In this document: positions 53,181 through 63,650 of the stretch, piece by piece
How positions within the stretch are numbered: position 1 is the first letter of the stretch
Layout of the letters: the number at the start of each line of letters is the position of its first letter
Assembly (NCBI GenBank): GCA_964034945.1
Contig: OZ035963.1
Location: forward strand, 36,270,361-36,334,360
Direction: 5' to 3'
DNA from: Chrysopilus asiliformis
Taxonomy: Eukaryota; Arthropoda; Insecta; Diptera; Rhagionidae
Length of the DNA: 64,000 nt
Program-made: the position numbers and the translations under genes
Notes under the pieces: generated by a model
Seen by the model: the letters and a program-made list of their open reading frames with translations, nothing else
The model's database searches: none
Told to the model about the DNA's origin: nothing

Positions 53181-54064
53181 TTGCCACGTTGACGGTGAAG
53201 CAGAAATCCAGTCCAAAACTATTGTTGAATCCATCCATAATTACGCTGCATCCACTCGTCTCGTAAAAATTGCCGCCATCCTCTTGTACACAACAGCCAG
53301 TAAATTAGCACCCGACAACTCTAATTCAGGCAAAGTTCTAGTTTTTAAGGGTGCGACCAGAGATTTTGCTGTAATTAAGCACACCTTGACATTATCTTTC
53401 GCGTCGATCGAACGGAGATATGCCTTCAACCATATGCCTTCATGGACGCATCCGAAAAGCCATGGAGTTCGACCCACTTCGCATCCGGGGAAACTAGCAC
53501 ATACCTCGGAATTCCCAAGGAGGCCAACTTATTGAATTCATCCGAAAAATTCCGCCATTGTGTCTGCAACTCCATCGAAAGCGACTCATCCCAATGAACT
53601 TTTATCTTCCAGAGTTCCTGCATTTTACCCTTTACCACAATGGGGTTTATAAGACCCAACGGATCGTACAATCGAGCTAATTCTGATAATATTGTTCTTT
53701 TGGTTACCTTTTTGTCAGTGGATTGCGGAGGAAACGTAAACTTCAATTCGTCCGAACTTGGCTCCCAAGCGACGCCCAAAGTTTTTATGATGTCAGAATC
53801 ATTTATTCGTATGGGCCGCTCCTGGGTATCTGCCGGAATTTCGGCTAACCACGATGAATGGTTTGAGTACCATTTTCTCAATTCAAACGATTCCATCGGA
53901 AAGAATTGAATCTACTTGGCTACGAATCTCAGATAATTCCTCCAAAGAATCTGCTCCACTGATTAAGTCATCGAAATAAAAATCAGTTATTATTATTTCC
54001 GATCCATGCGGTTCTGTGCTTCTGCCAAATAATTTAGGCAGCGAGTGGCTCCGAAGCTCGAAGA

Positions 54065-54250
54065 ACAAAAATAAATTATACCAGTGTGTTTAGAATGATA
54101 AAAAAAATTGATTACAAACGAAAACGTTTTTTTCTGAATATCTCAAAAACAGTGCATCTTATCAAAAAAGTACAAGAACAAAAGTTATTTAGGATATGAT
54201 TCTACATAAAACTCCCATACATCAAAATCCGATTGGAAAAATTAAAAAAA
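54065..54250 (+). repeat. Helentron-like repeat, partial copy I
   Basis: Family block TATACCAGTGTGTTTAGAAT through CCCATACATCAAAATCCGAT; the microsatellite part is missing. Borders the RT end of the BEL relic. Confidence 0.7.
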
Positions 54251-55234
54251 AATCTTATTTAAAAGTTTTTTTTATAAAATGTGTTTCTTCGTATAAAACT
54301 TAAAATAAAACATAAAATTTGAGCAATAGTTAAAAAAAATTATTAAAATAAAACAAACATAATAAAATGCAGAAAAACACATAAAAACTAAAGGAAATAA
54401 ACGAGGCAAAGATAAATTAAAATTACTTTTCGTAACGATTCAAAAGATCCTTAAATTAGTTGGTTGTTTTTCTTGTTAACTAAGTGGTAAGTGGAAATTT
54501 TTTTCAAAAAAAAGTGAAGTAATTAATTTAAACAAATTTACAGGTCTCACGCATTTTTTTTGAGACCACTTAGTTTTGTTTGGGCTTTTGTGTCAACTGT
54601 GAGAAGAGAAAATTGTTCCAGCCAGTTACCCGTGAAGGAAGAAAAAGTTTGTGCATTGATCCTGAATCTAGTCGCAGATTCAAAGGAGAAATTGTGGCGC
54701 TCAATTCCATCACTTTCGGGAATCCTCATCAATTGTCTTTGTGCTGACCACGGATCGGAGAAGGGCTTAAACAAAAATAAGCGGGGATAAAATTAATTTT
54801 TTTAAGAGTAGAGTAACATTTTTTTTGTTTGTCAAGGTTCAATTCGATTTGATTCCGTAAAATGTTCCTTGCCAGGCATTTTTTATGTTTAAGCAACGTA
54901 ACAAGTGAAATAAAAGTATTTTTTTTGCTAAAAAATCCTATCGCCATTGACAGTTGAAGAAATTGTGAAAGGTCGCTGTCGGCCCTTGTGTATGTGTTGG
55001 TCCAATATTTTGGTTTGTTCTATGCGAGTATTACAAAATGATTTTTTCAACAAGTCCATTTGAACTAAATGATAAAAAGAGAGAAATGATGCTGTCGACT
55101 ACGGAATGATGCTGTCGACTACTTCTTTCTAAAGGCGGCAAACGGAAAACCACGTTTGTGTCTTATCTATAGTAAGTCTCTAATCTATGATAATACTATA
55201 TGGCTTTCGTGCGCTCCGCTCCACAGGCGATCTT
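54251..55234. other. Intergenic
   Basis: No gene supported. A frame at 54560-54790 has no domain. A 20-bp unit GAATGATGCTGTCGACTAC-like is directly repeated at about 55085-55125. Confidence 0.4.
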
Positions 55235-55475
55235 TTGGATTGCTTGACCGAGCGTTAGAGTAAAAGTGTCCATAATTTTTCGACTGTATTGTGCATAAAG
55301 CTTTGCTGACAAAGATACGAGCTATCGGTCTAAATCCTGCTATCTCCAAATGGATTGAGAGCTACATTTCTGATCGTTCAATACGGGTTGTATTGGATGG
55401 ATTTTAGTCTGATTTCTTCAAAATTCACTCTGGTGTTCCTCAAGGCTCACTTCTAGCTCCTATGCTTTTCTTAAT
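55235..55475 (+). pseudogene. Jockey-like RT fragment
   Basis: Translates in pieces as CIVHKALLTKIRAIGLNP, then ISKWIESYISDRSIRVVLDG and HSGVPQGSLLAPMLF: the RT blocks F-D-x-V-x-H-x-x-L-L-x-K-L ... S-G-V-P-Q-G-S-x-L-x-P-x-L-F. Contains an in-frame stop. It ends at 55475, where a second LINE starts. Confidence 0.8.
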
Positions 55476-55494
55476 ATGAAAAAAAAACTCAATC

Positions 55495-57300
55495 TATCAA
55501 GATGGCGGCGGATGATAAAGGTTGAAAAATATTGAAGACATTAATAATTTGAATAAGGTGCGAGACATTAACACAAAACTAGATATGATCTTAACTAAAA
55601 TGAATAAGGAGACAGGCCACTCATATGCAGACACTTTAAAAATGAACTTAAATAAAATTAATGACGACAATGGAATAATAACGGGCGATAGCACTAAACG
55701 GTCAAACAATACAGCGGGATTATTAAACCGAAACCAGAACAAACCAGTGAAGTGACTAAGCAATATTTACAACAAATCGTGAACCCTGGTGACGTTGCTG
55801 TTCCGATAACAGGAGTACAAAATATAAGTAAAGGGGGAATAATAATAAAAACAGCGGACGAAAATGCACGGGATAGATTAGAACAGCTGATTGAAACAAA
55901 AACAGACCAAAAATAATAATAAATAACTTAGAACAAAATTACGAAGAAGCTGACTTAAACAAAGAAATTAGATCACTGAATAAAAATATTGACGAACAGG
56001 ATGAATTTATTATCGGTCACAGCCGCTTTAACAAAAGAAACAACAAATGGACTATAATATGCGAAACCAAACCGAAAACATTTAAAAAAGTAATAAGTGG
56101 ATATTTAATTATCGGATGGAGATCGCATTTTATAAATGAAGATGTGTATGTTAAAAGATGCTTTAACTGCCAACGGTTTGGGCACAGTGCGAAGGATTGT
56201 GTCAACAAAAGGGCATGCGCCAAGTGTTCTGGGGAGCATGACATTAAAGAATGTGTTGCCACATACTTTAAATGCGTAAACTGGTCAGCACAAAAAAATT
56301 ACATCAATAATAAAAATAACCAAAGTGGTGAATTACATCACAGAAGTGATAACACATCATGTCCGCAATATCTTCGTAGATTAATATACCAAAAATAAAA
56401 AATTAATTATAATCATGACCATAAACAATTAAAAAAATATGTAAAATGTATGACAAATTGACATTATATTAAAAGAAAGCCCAGATATTAATATTATAAT
56501 CTTAAATGAAACTTGGCTTTATGAAAATGACACGGAATATTATAACATTGAAGTATTCAGAGGAGTTTTCAATTGTCGAAATGAAAGAACAGGTGGCGGT
56601 ACAGCAATATTTATACGTAACGACACTTAATGTTGAACAACTATCAAAAGAATACAATAAGACAATTATAAATGTTAATAACAACTTTAAGATAGCGACA
56701 TTATACAAAGCACCCAATGAGAAAACTGCTGACTTCCCTACAGATTTAGATTCTGTTCTGTCAACGTATAAGAATATGTTACTAATAGGAGATTTTAATA
56801 TAGATCTACTTTATAAAAATATGATGACTAGGACTTATCTGGACATTGTATTTACAAATAACTATAAAATTTGTAATAAAATTGACATCACAAGTGGTAC
56901 AAGAAAAACTAATGAAACAAACACTATAATTAACCACGTATTAATTGACGAAGTATTAGCTGAAAAAATTAAATTAGACATAAATTTAGCTGAAAAAATT
57001 AAATTAGACGATATTACTGACCACAGCACGATTTATGTAGATATTAAAAAAGACAAGTCACAGAAAATGACAACTATGATTAAATCTACTTTAAATAAGC
57101 AAAATTTCAAAAAAGATGTAGACATTATGCTAAAAGATGTACACATAACTGTACACATATTAAAAAATATTGCAAGAACAGAAATACGATTTATTACAAA
57201 TCAAAACACAGAGGGGACAACGACTGGTGGACTACGGAAATATCTAAAAAAATTCATAGAAAGAACAAATTATACAGATTAATGAAAAATAATTATCAAA
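55495..57300 (+). mobile_element. Non-LTR retrotransposon: gag knuckles and endonuclease
   Basis: Second LINE copy in the same orientation. ORF1 remnants: a coiled-coil-like segment (55522-55755), then zinc knuckles CFNCQRFGHSAKDC, CAKCSGEHDIKEC and a third starting FKCVNW (about 56155-56290), the gag of I/Jockey-like LINEs. ORF2 remnant 56506-57282: apurinic-endonuclease piece with KIATLYKAPNE, LLIGDFNIDLL (catalytic D-F-N), TYLDIVFTN and DHSTIYVDI (catalytic D-H). A direct duplication AEKIKLD inside shows local slippage. RT is absent. 5'-truncation does not apply; the copy is internally decayed. Confidence 0.82.
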
Positions 57301-57379
57301 ATAATGAATTGAAAAGTCAATACAAACGAATCAAAAATGAGACTACAGTAGAACACGCTTAAATGCACATCGGATTTCG

Positions 57380-58570
57380 CAGAATTTTATGTGCATTTAT
57401 CCGTGTTTTGCATTTATACGTAGCACGGAAGCACCGATAAATAAATTTTTTTTTATTTATTCGAAAGATCAATACATGGCAATAACATTTGAAAATGATT
57501 TCGGGGAAATGGACACCGCGGCTGTTCTTGACGAAGCGCATTCTGGACGTCCTATTTTGGGCCACTTTTTCGAGTACTTGTGGCCGTATGTCACGAATAA
57601 CACCAACAATGTTGGCCTCCAAGGCGTCAATTGTTGCTGGTTTATCAGCATAAACCAGTGACTTCACGTAGCCCCACAGGAACTAATCGAGAGGTGTCAA
57701 ATCGCACGACCTTGGAGGCCAATTGACAGGTCCATTTCTCGAAATCAAGTTATCGCCAAATTTTGATTTCAATAAGTCGATGGTTGCAGTCGCCGTATGG
57801 CACGTATCGCCATCCTGTTGAAACCACATCTCGTCCGGATCAATGTCATCCATATTTTCAAACAAAAAATCATTGATCATGAAGCGGTAACGATCTCCAT
57901 TGACCGTAACGCGAGCTCCGGCCTCATTTTTGAAGAAATAAGGTCGGATGGTGCCACCAGCGTATAAACCGCACCAAACGGTGCATTTTTCTGGATGTAA
58001 TGGAGTCTGTAGGGTCTATTGTGGATTGGTCTCACTCCATATGCGGCAATTTTGTTTATTAACAAACCCGTTAAGCCAAAAATGAGCCTCATCGCTGAAC
58101 ACAATTTTGCGATAAAACAACGAGTCAGTTTCTAACTGCTGTAGAGCCCAATCGGCTAAAGAACGACGCATATCATGGTCTCGTGGCTTGAATTCCTGCA
58201 CCAGCTGCATCTTATACGGGTGTAGGCCAAGATCTTTGCGCAAAATTTTCCACGTAGTGGACGGACAGAGCCCCAATGCCTGCGACCGACGACGAATCGA
58301 TAAATTTTGGATCTTCTTGCACACTTTCGTCTACAGCGGCGATATTCTCTTCAGAATGCACATTCCTCCGACGTGTTGGTGTTATTGCATCATTTAGAGA
58401 GTATGTGGTATTAAATCTATCCACAGTTTGACGGACGGCTTGCTCAGATGGACGATTATGTGCGCCATAAAAATCACGAAGTCGTCTATAAGTTGTGCGA
58501 ATCGACGAATGATTTTCAAAGCAAATTTGGATAATTTGGTAGCGTTATTCAAGCGTGAGTCTATTCATGA
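57380..58570 (-). pseudogene. Tc1/mariner-superfamily transposase, degenerate
   Basis: Minus strand, N to C: about 58570-58300 HTH segment (RYQIIQICFENHSSIRTTYR, RRLRDFYGAHNRP) with a stop at about codon 8; then LGLCPSTTWKILRKDLGLHP and KIVFSDEAHFWLNG (first Asp); a break; DEMWFQQDGDTCHTATATID (second Asp); WPPRSCDLTPLD (third Asp) and KSLVYADKPATIDALEANI. Frame shifts at about 58320, 58020, 57880 and 57670. Same lineage as the relics at 6607 and 34260. TIRs were not found with confidence. Confidence 0.82.
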
Positions 58571-58832
58571 TGATTTGCCAGAGTATACTGATCATAAATG
58601 TCAAAAACTGAGCGCAGTATAACAGCTCGTTTGACAGTTAACCCTTTCGTAAGTTCTATCTACGCAAAAAAAACACCCTTTATTTTCACGAAAACGGTTA
58701 GTACTGAAAAATTTATGAAGGAAAAATCTAGAATATTTTACATAACCGTTTAGAATATTTTACATAACCGTTCCATACATCAAAATACAATCGAACCACT
58801 CCTTTCTTCCATCTCCTATACAAATAGTTTTT
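58571..58832. other. Intergenic with a solitary TTAA end
   Basis: TTAACCCTTTCGTA at about 58641 resembles the end of the MITE at 16390; its partner end was not found. Confidence 0.45.
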
Positions 58833-58836
58833 TTAA

Positions 58837-59779
58837 CCCGCATCCATAGTTTATTTTAACGAACAAATAGTACGCTGTGTATCAATTTGATACATGTTAG
58901 AAAAAGACCAATTAAATGATTTGTAAAAACAATTTGGTGTTATATTTTGTCAATTGATAACATCAGACTTTATTTATTTTCGAACAAAGATATAATAGAT
59001 ACAAAATTAGATACATTTGTCACAAATAATATAATGATGTTTAGGACATACGATTTTTTTACATAAGTTTTGCTTCAAAAAACCCACTTTTGTTTCATTA
59101 TAATAGTGAATAATTTCTGGTTTTTTTGCATTTTCATCACGAATAGTTTTCTTAGTATGCAATGTACTAAGAAGAAAAACTTTTTTTTTGGTAGGTACAT
59201 ATGACACCATAGAAAGACACAAATTTATACAAACCATGATCAGTGACATCAGCAGCACTTCGCCTGATATTTTGTAGTCCATCCTTTATATACTGATTTT
59301 ATGTATCTTTTGATTGAAGCCATGAGTCAGGTACTAAAATTGATTGTTCTCATGCTTCTTGATCCACAAAATCATCTTCATCATTTGAATCACTTTCGTT
59401 TGGTACATAATTTCCATATGGATAACTTTCAATATCACTATCAGATATATCGTCACTTTACGTACTAGCCATTACGAAAATTATTTTTTTTATGATAAAA
59501 AAAAACTAATTATTCAACAAGTTTCTATAAACAACTGAATGCAATGCAGGTGATAACAAAATTGGCACGTGTATCAAAATGATACACACCGTTGGATTTG
59601 TTACAAATTTTGTACAACCCTAACGGTACATTTTACGGCATCTGTAAAATGTTTTTTTTTTATATTTTGAAAAGTTAGGAAGGTAGCCAAAAATTCAACT
59701 GAAATTATTCAAACGTTAAAACAATATAATCATTAATATTTTAAATTTGTATCAAATTGATACAAACGATGGATGCGGG
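58837..59779 (-). mobile_element. piggyBac relic 2
   Basis: TTAA at 58833-58836 and 59780-59783; TIR CCCGCATCCATAG / (inverse) GATGGATGCGGG. Minus-strand transposase fragment 59282-59007 ends with KKVFLLSTLHTKK, then KPEIIHYYNETKVGF, the piggyBac block just before the second half of the catalytic domain (V-x-L-L-S-T-x-H ... K-P-x-x-I-x-x-Y-N-x-T-K). Palindrome TGTATCAATTTGATACA or variants at about 58877, 59570 and 59749. An acidic N-terminal remnant (DSDIESYPYGNYVPNESDSN) can be read on the minus strand near 59450-59390. Confidence 0.85.
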
Positions 59780-59783
59780 TTAA

Positions 59784-60133
59784 ATAAACGTTTTGTCTGT
59801 CATTATATAGAGTATTTGACGATTGGCCCGTGACAATTGTAGCTTTTCTTAGGTTTAATTTTGTATCCAAACTTTAACAATATTCGATTCCAGTTAATCC
59901 CAAGGAGGCCTACGTGCGTGGGGTTCCCTTGTGAGCCCCACTCCTATCAAACCAACCAACCAACCAATCCCAAGGATAGTAGGAGACGCTGGAAAAATTT
60001 ATGATATATGTGAACAAAGCCGAATTATTGCGATCGAGGAACCTGAGAGTCTGCACAAAATACACTATAAAAACGCAAAGCTTCAAATACATATCTTACA
60101 GAAAAAGAATTTAAGTAACTGCTTAATAGCCTA
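59784..60133. other. Intergenic
   Basis: A frame at 59931-60323 overlaps the RT fragment below, but its first half (MSPTPIKPTNQPIPRIVGDA) matches nothing I know. Confidence 0.35.
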
Positions 60134-60363
60134 CTCGGCTATTATTGATTGGATTAAATCCTATTTGTGTGGTACAAGTTTTCCTGTTTTATTTAATGGC
60201 GTTTTATCGGACGAAATAAGTGTCTCTTCAGGTGTTCCACAGGGCAGTTACGTAGGTCCCTTGTTATTTTTATTGTGTACTAGCTTGCATACCCGTGGTT
60301 GCCGGGTTAAGTTTTTTGTATAAATTTTAGAATACGGAGAAAACCAGAAAGAATTTAAAAACT
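60134..60363 (+). pseudogene. Jockey-like RT fragment, duplicated copy 1
   Basis: IIDWIKSYLCGTSFPVLFNG then SSGVPQGSYVGPLLFLL. Almost identical over about 230 bp to 62428-62657, including non-coding sequence after the fragment (CATACCCGTGGTTGCCGGGT). The sequence diverges on both sides. Confidence 0.8.
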
Positions 60364-60722
60364 CGGGATTTACTTAATTTTTGTAACAAATTCAATACAG
60401 GTGCACCTCGATAAGGCTAATCTATATACACACATGGTCTCGATTTTTTTAAAAATTCCTTTTGTATTTCTATACGATCGATTTGTTCGATAACTCGCTA
60501 TGTTCGATAACTCGCCCTGTCCAGTTAGATTCGACTTTTCGAGGTTGCGATTTATTATCAAAAGACAAATAAAATACGTGAAATCTCAAACCAAGTTTTT
60601 ATTTTTAAAAAATTGTCTGAGGTAAATATTCAGATCTGTCGACTCGCTTATCTCTTTTATGCTCTTCTAAATTGTATTTATATTTAAAATTTAATTTTCC
60701 CCTAAGAAATCTACTATATGAC
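60364..60722. other. 3' flank of the tetraspan gene
   Basis: Non-coding AT-rich DNA, on the minus strand the likely 3' UTR of the gene below. Confidence 0.4.
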
Positions 60723-61514
60723 TTAATAATTATATGGGCCATATTGCGATCCGTGATAATATGGGCCAGCATATACTTGAGGCTGCGGATAACCAGCATA
60801 TGGTGGATAAGGAGGCTGCTTTTGAGAATAAACTATAAGTAAAAAAATCAGTAGATTACACAGATAACTAAAATTATAAACATACCTGGCATCAAATATT
60901 GCAAATTTAGTTGCTCCTCTTTTTCACGTTCTCCCCGAAGGCAAACAGCAGCACCAGATAGCAAAACGGCAGCTAATAAACTTGCAGCGACACCAGCCCA
61001 AGCAGTAACATACGACCAATCATAAGACACTCTTGTATTGTCTCGTAATACCTTGAAACCAAATATCAAAAATAGAATTCGAATCGCATAAGAATAAATT
61101 AGTTATTTACATTAGTCCACTGTTGGTAGAATTCCTCTCCCACCACTTTTTCTTTTTCAAAAAATTCAACTGTATGCCATAAACCCATTGCTCCTGCAGC
61201 TAGCAAACAGGCTGTTAACATCAAAATTGCTGTCGCAGTAATTGCTCCAGATGATCGTTTCCAACATCCAGATAAACCTGACCAAAATGCGCAAAAAACT
61301 GCGACAAAACTAGAAAAACAATGAATTAATTAAAAAACCACTCTATGTAAAACAAATTATATTTTAATATACCTTAATATAAATAGTGCAATACATGATC
61401 TCGCTAAGTGCAATCTTGCCACAGAATCGTCGTTATTTACGCGCCCCTTTTCTGAATTGGGAAAATAGTCAATACTCGAACAATGTGTTTCAACTGGAGA
61501 CAAATATATATCAA
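60723..61514 (-). CDS. Claudin/PMP22-like tetraspan membrane protein
   Basis: Four visible exons on the minus strand: 61514-61373, 61309-61111, 61051-60886 and 60832-60723, all GT-AG and in phase. Order of the protein: first extracellular loop (SPVETHCSSIDYFPNSEKG), TM (LARSCIALFILSFVAVF, FWSGLSGCWKRSS), TM (AITATAILMLTACLLAAGAM) followed by GLWHTVEFFEKEKVVGEEFY, second loop to YDWSYVTAWAGVAASLLAAV (TM4), then a Lys/Glu patch and a Tyr/Pro-rich tail (QKQPPYPPYAGYPQPQVYAG) ending YGPYNY-stop. TM1 and the start codon lie in an unseen upstream exon. The fold suggests the claudin/PMP22/Claudin_2-like group, in insects often septate-junction proteins; PPY motifs could bind WW domains. Specific orthologue unknown. 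Confidence 0.8.
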
Positions 61515-62225
61515 CTAGAAAGAAACAAAATCCGCTTTACATTATTTATTTAGCAATTTAAATATTCAATTAATACAATTAAATTATATTTGACTAATAT
61601 CTGTCTCCAAATTTGCGAGGAACAGTACCTCTATGGAGTACCGGATTCTTCCAATGAACTAAAACGTATTTCACTGCAAACATATAAATAATTGATAATA
61701 CCTTTTTATTAAATATACATTTAGATACGGTGAACAGACGCCCCGCATTACACGGGAAAGTCCCGCATTTCAGTTTCGTAAAATGTTCCACATTGGGCAT
61801 AATGGGTCCCGCATTTAACACTAATTTTTCTCTTGGATGCGGAGCATATTGCTACACCTATAGAGTTTAATGTTGAGCAGCAAAACGAAGTCAGAAACCA
61901 GTAAATCTGCTGTGATTTCGTTGGACTTATTTAAATTGCCTTGGGTGCAGCGCATATCACTGCAATATTGAAGATATCTCGAGAAGGGTAAAAGATATTG
62001 ATTACGGTGAAAGTCAAAAATTGAAGAAAATTTTATTTTCACGAAATTTTTAAAATGTTATTTTTACTACTATGGTTGAAAAGCTGATTTACGGAGATGC
62101 ATGAAATTAGTACAAAAAGTTGTTCATTATTCCAGCACTAAGGATTTTTCTAGGAAAATTCGAAACATATTTTTGATTATTTAAAGCTAATTCCACTTTT
62201 GGAAACGTTTTTATGTAATTCCGGT
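61515..62225. other. 5' flank of the tetraspan gene
   Basis: The missing first exon should be here or further right on the minus strand. A tiny minus frame (61683-61597, MFAVKYVLVHWKNPVLHRG) sits behind a possible acceptor and ends in a stop. It could be a last exon of another gene or noise; I do not call it. Confidence 0.35.
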
Positions 62226-62657
62226 ACATAAAAAAGGTGTTAAAAATCGTGTGGCTAATTACAGGCCGATAGCGAAGCTTTCCCCAATACCAAAGCTTTT
62301 TGAATATCTAGTTAATGAGGTCTTGACATTCAATTGTAAATCGATTTTATCTACTAAACATGATTTTAATAAGGCTCGATCTAGTTCAACACAGCTAGTC
62401 GATTAATAAAGTCAATCTTGAAGTACTCTCAGCTATTATTGATTGGATTAAATCCTATTTGTGTGGTACAAGTTTTCCTGTTTTATTTAATGGCGTTTTA
62501 TCGGACGAAATAAGTGTCTCTTCAGGTGTTCCACAGGGCAGTTACGTAGGTCCCTTGTTATTTTTATTGTGTACTAGCTTGCATACCCGTGGTTGCCGGG
62601 TTAAGTTTTTTGTATAAATTTTAGAATACGGAGAAAACCAGAAAGAACTTAAAAACT
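62226..62657 (+). pseudogene. Jockey-like RT relic with duplicated copy 2
   Basis: 62226-62405 encodes HKKGVKNRVANYRPIAKLSP, then IPKLFEYLVNEVL and KHDFNKARSSSTQL: RT blocks N-Y-R-P-I ... H-G-F-x-x-x-R-S-T-x-T-Q-L. After a stop, 62428-62657 repeats the sequence at 60134-60363 (GVPQGS block). The middle of RT between the two blocks is deleted. Confidence 0.82.
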
Positions 62658-62689
62658 TTTGAGCAAAATCTTATCCTTGCAGGACTTTT

Positions 62690-62990
62690 CGTTTCGAATT
62701 AGTCTAACACCAGATTCGTGATCAGCGACCCCGAAAACCCCCTAATGCCATGTTTCGCCGGAAAAATGAGAAAAACGATATTTGCGTTATCCTTACTGGA
62801 CCTTCCGTTTCTAATTTCGAAAATCTAACACCGGATTCATGATTAGTGACCCCGAAAACTCTTAATGCCATTTTTCCCCGAAAAAAATGGGAAAAGGATA
62901 TTTGCGTTATTCTTACAGGACCTTCTGTTTCGAGTTTTGAAAATCTAACACCGGATTCGTGATCAGCGACTCCGAAAACCCCCCAGTAAA
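62690..62990. repeat. 120-bp tandem repeat
   Basis: Two and a half units with period 120-121 bp: TCTAACACC(A/G)GATTC at 62703, 62824 and 62944, each followed by a GACCCCGAAAAC-type block. Units differ at about one position in ten. Confidence 0.8.
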
Positions 62991-63039
62991 ATTTTTCAGC
63001 CTCCTATTGAGCAGGATTCATGGCGAAAATCACGGTTTA

Positions 63040-63280
63040 ACCCTAGACCCGTGTACTGGGTACTGAGTGCCCAGAACGATTTTTGAACCGAAATTAAACA
63101 TATTTTTAATAAAGAATATGATGAAATGCAATATATTTCTGAAAGATACTGTATGTTAGACTACAAAAAAATACAGATGTCCCAAAATTGTATATCTCCG
63201 GGGGAGTCGAGGCAGCTGTAAAAAAATGCGTGATATCGTGTACTTGGGCACTCAGTGCCCAACTCAGTACATTTTGTATG
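63040..63280. repeat. Partial TTAA element end with GGGCACTCAGTGCCC
   Basis: TTAACCCTAGACCCGTGTAC at about 63038, then GTACTGAGTGCCCAG; a second palindromic block TTGGGCACTCAGTGCCCAA at about 63244. Looks like one half of a piggyBac-type element; the other TTAA end was not found. Confidence 0.45.
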
Positions 63281-63297
63281 AATATTCTTTTTATTAT

Positions 63298-63650
63298 GGT
63301 GTCCATTGTGATTATCGATTCGTCTTTCGATAAATGAACGATTCGTCTTTCGATTGAAAATAATTTCAGTATTGCGTATCATAATCGAAGGCACACAAAA
63401 GCATTGCCATATTTCATTTAGTTGAATTTCTTATAGTTGTTAATTTAGCCACTTACATTATTCTTTAAGTAATATATTTGCCGAAATGACACTGCAAACA
63501 AAACCGCAAGGCTGATATTCGAGAACTCCAATTTGATCGAAAGCAAAATATGTTCACAATCGAAATACATGGTTCGCAATCGATATTCACAATACCAAAC
63601 TTTCGATTTGACATTCGATCGACCATTTGACGATAATCACAATGGACACC
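63298..63650. mobile_element. 353-bp MITE
   Basis: 20-bp perfect TIR GGTGTCCATTGTGATTATCG and its inverse. TCGATTCGTCTTTCGAT-type motifs repeat inside (AT-rich, TCGA-dense). TAT is seen on both sides and could be a 3-bp duplication. Confidence 0.8.

Larger units (their letters stand above)
48641..54068 (-). mobile_element. BEL/Pao LTR retrotransposon, nested and incomplete
   Basis: Minus-strand pol of a BEL/Pao element, N to C from high to low coordinate: RT end with the YFDD box (TDFYFDDLISGADSLEE, about 53990), connection/RNase H (53896-53180, then 51954-51858), and integrase (50023-48696). Two insertions interrupt it: the TIR element 51955-53180 and the hAT 50032-51849. LTRs, gag and protease are not present; both outer ends stop at Helentron-like repeats. 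An internal fragment of a retrotransposon, not a functional element. Confidence 0.85.

Noticed and set aside
61594..61690. Short minus-strand exon-like frame near the tetraspan gene
   Set aside because: Stops before any donor and has no partner; it does not supply the missing first exon.
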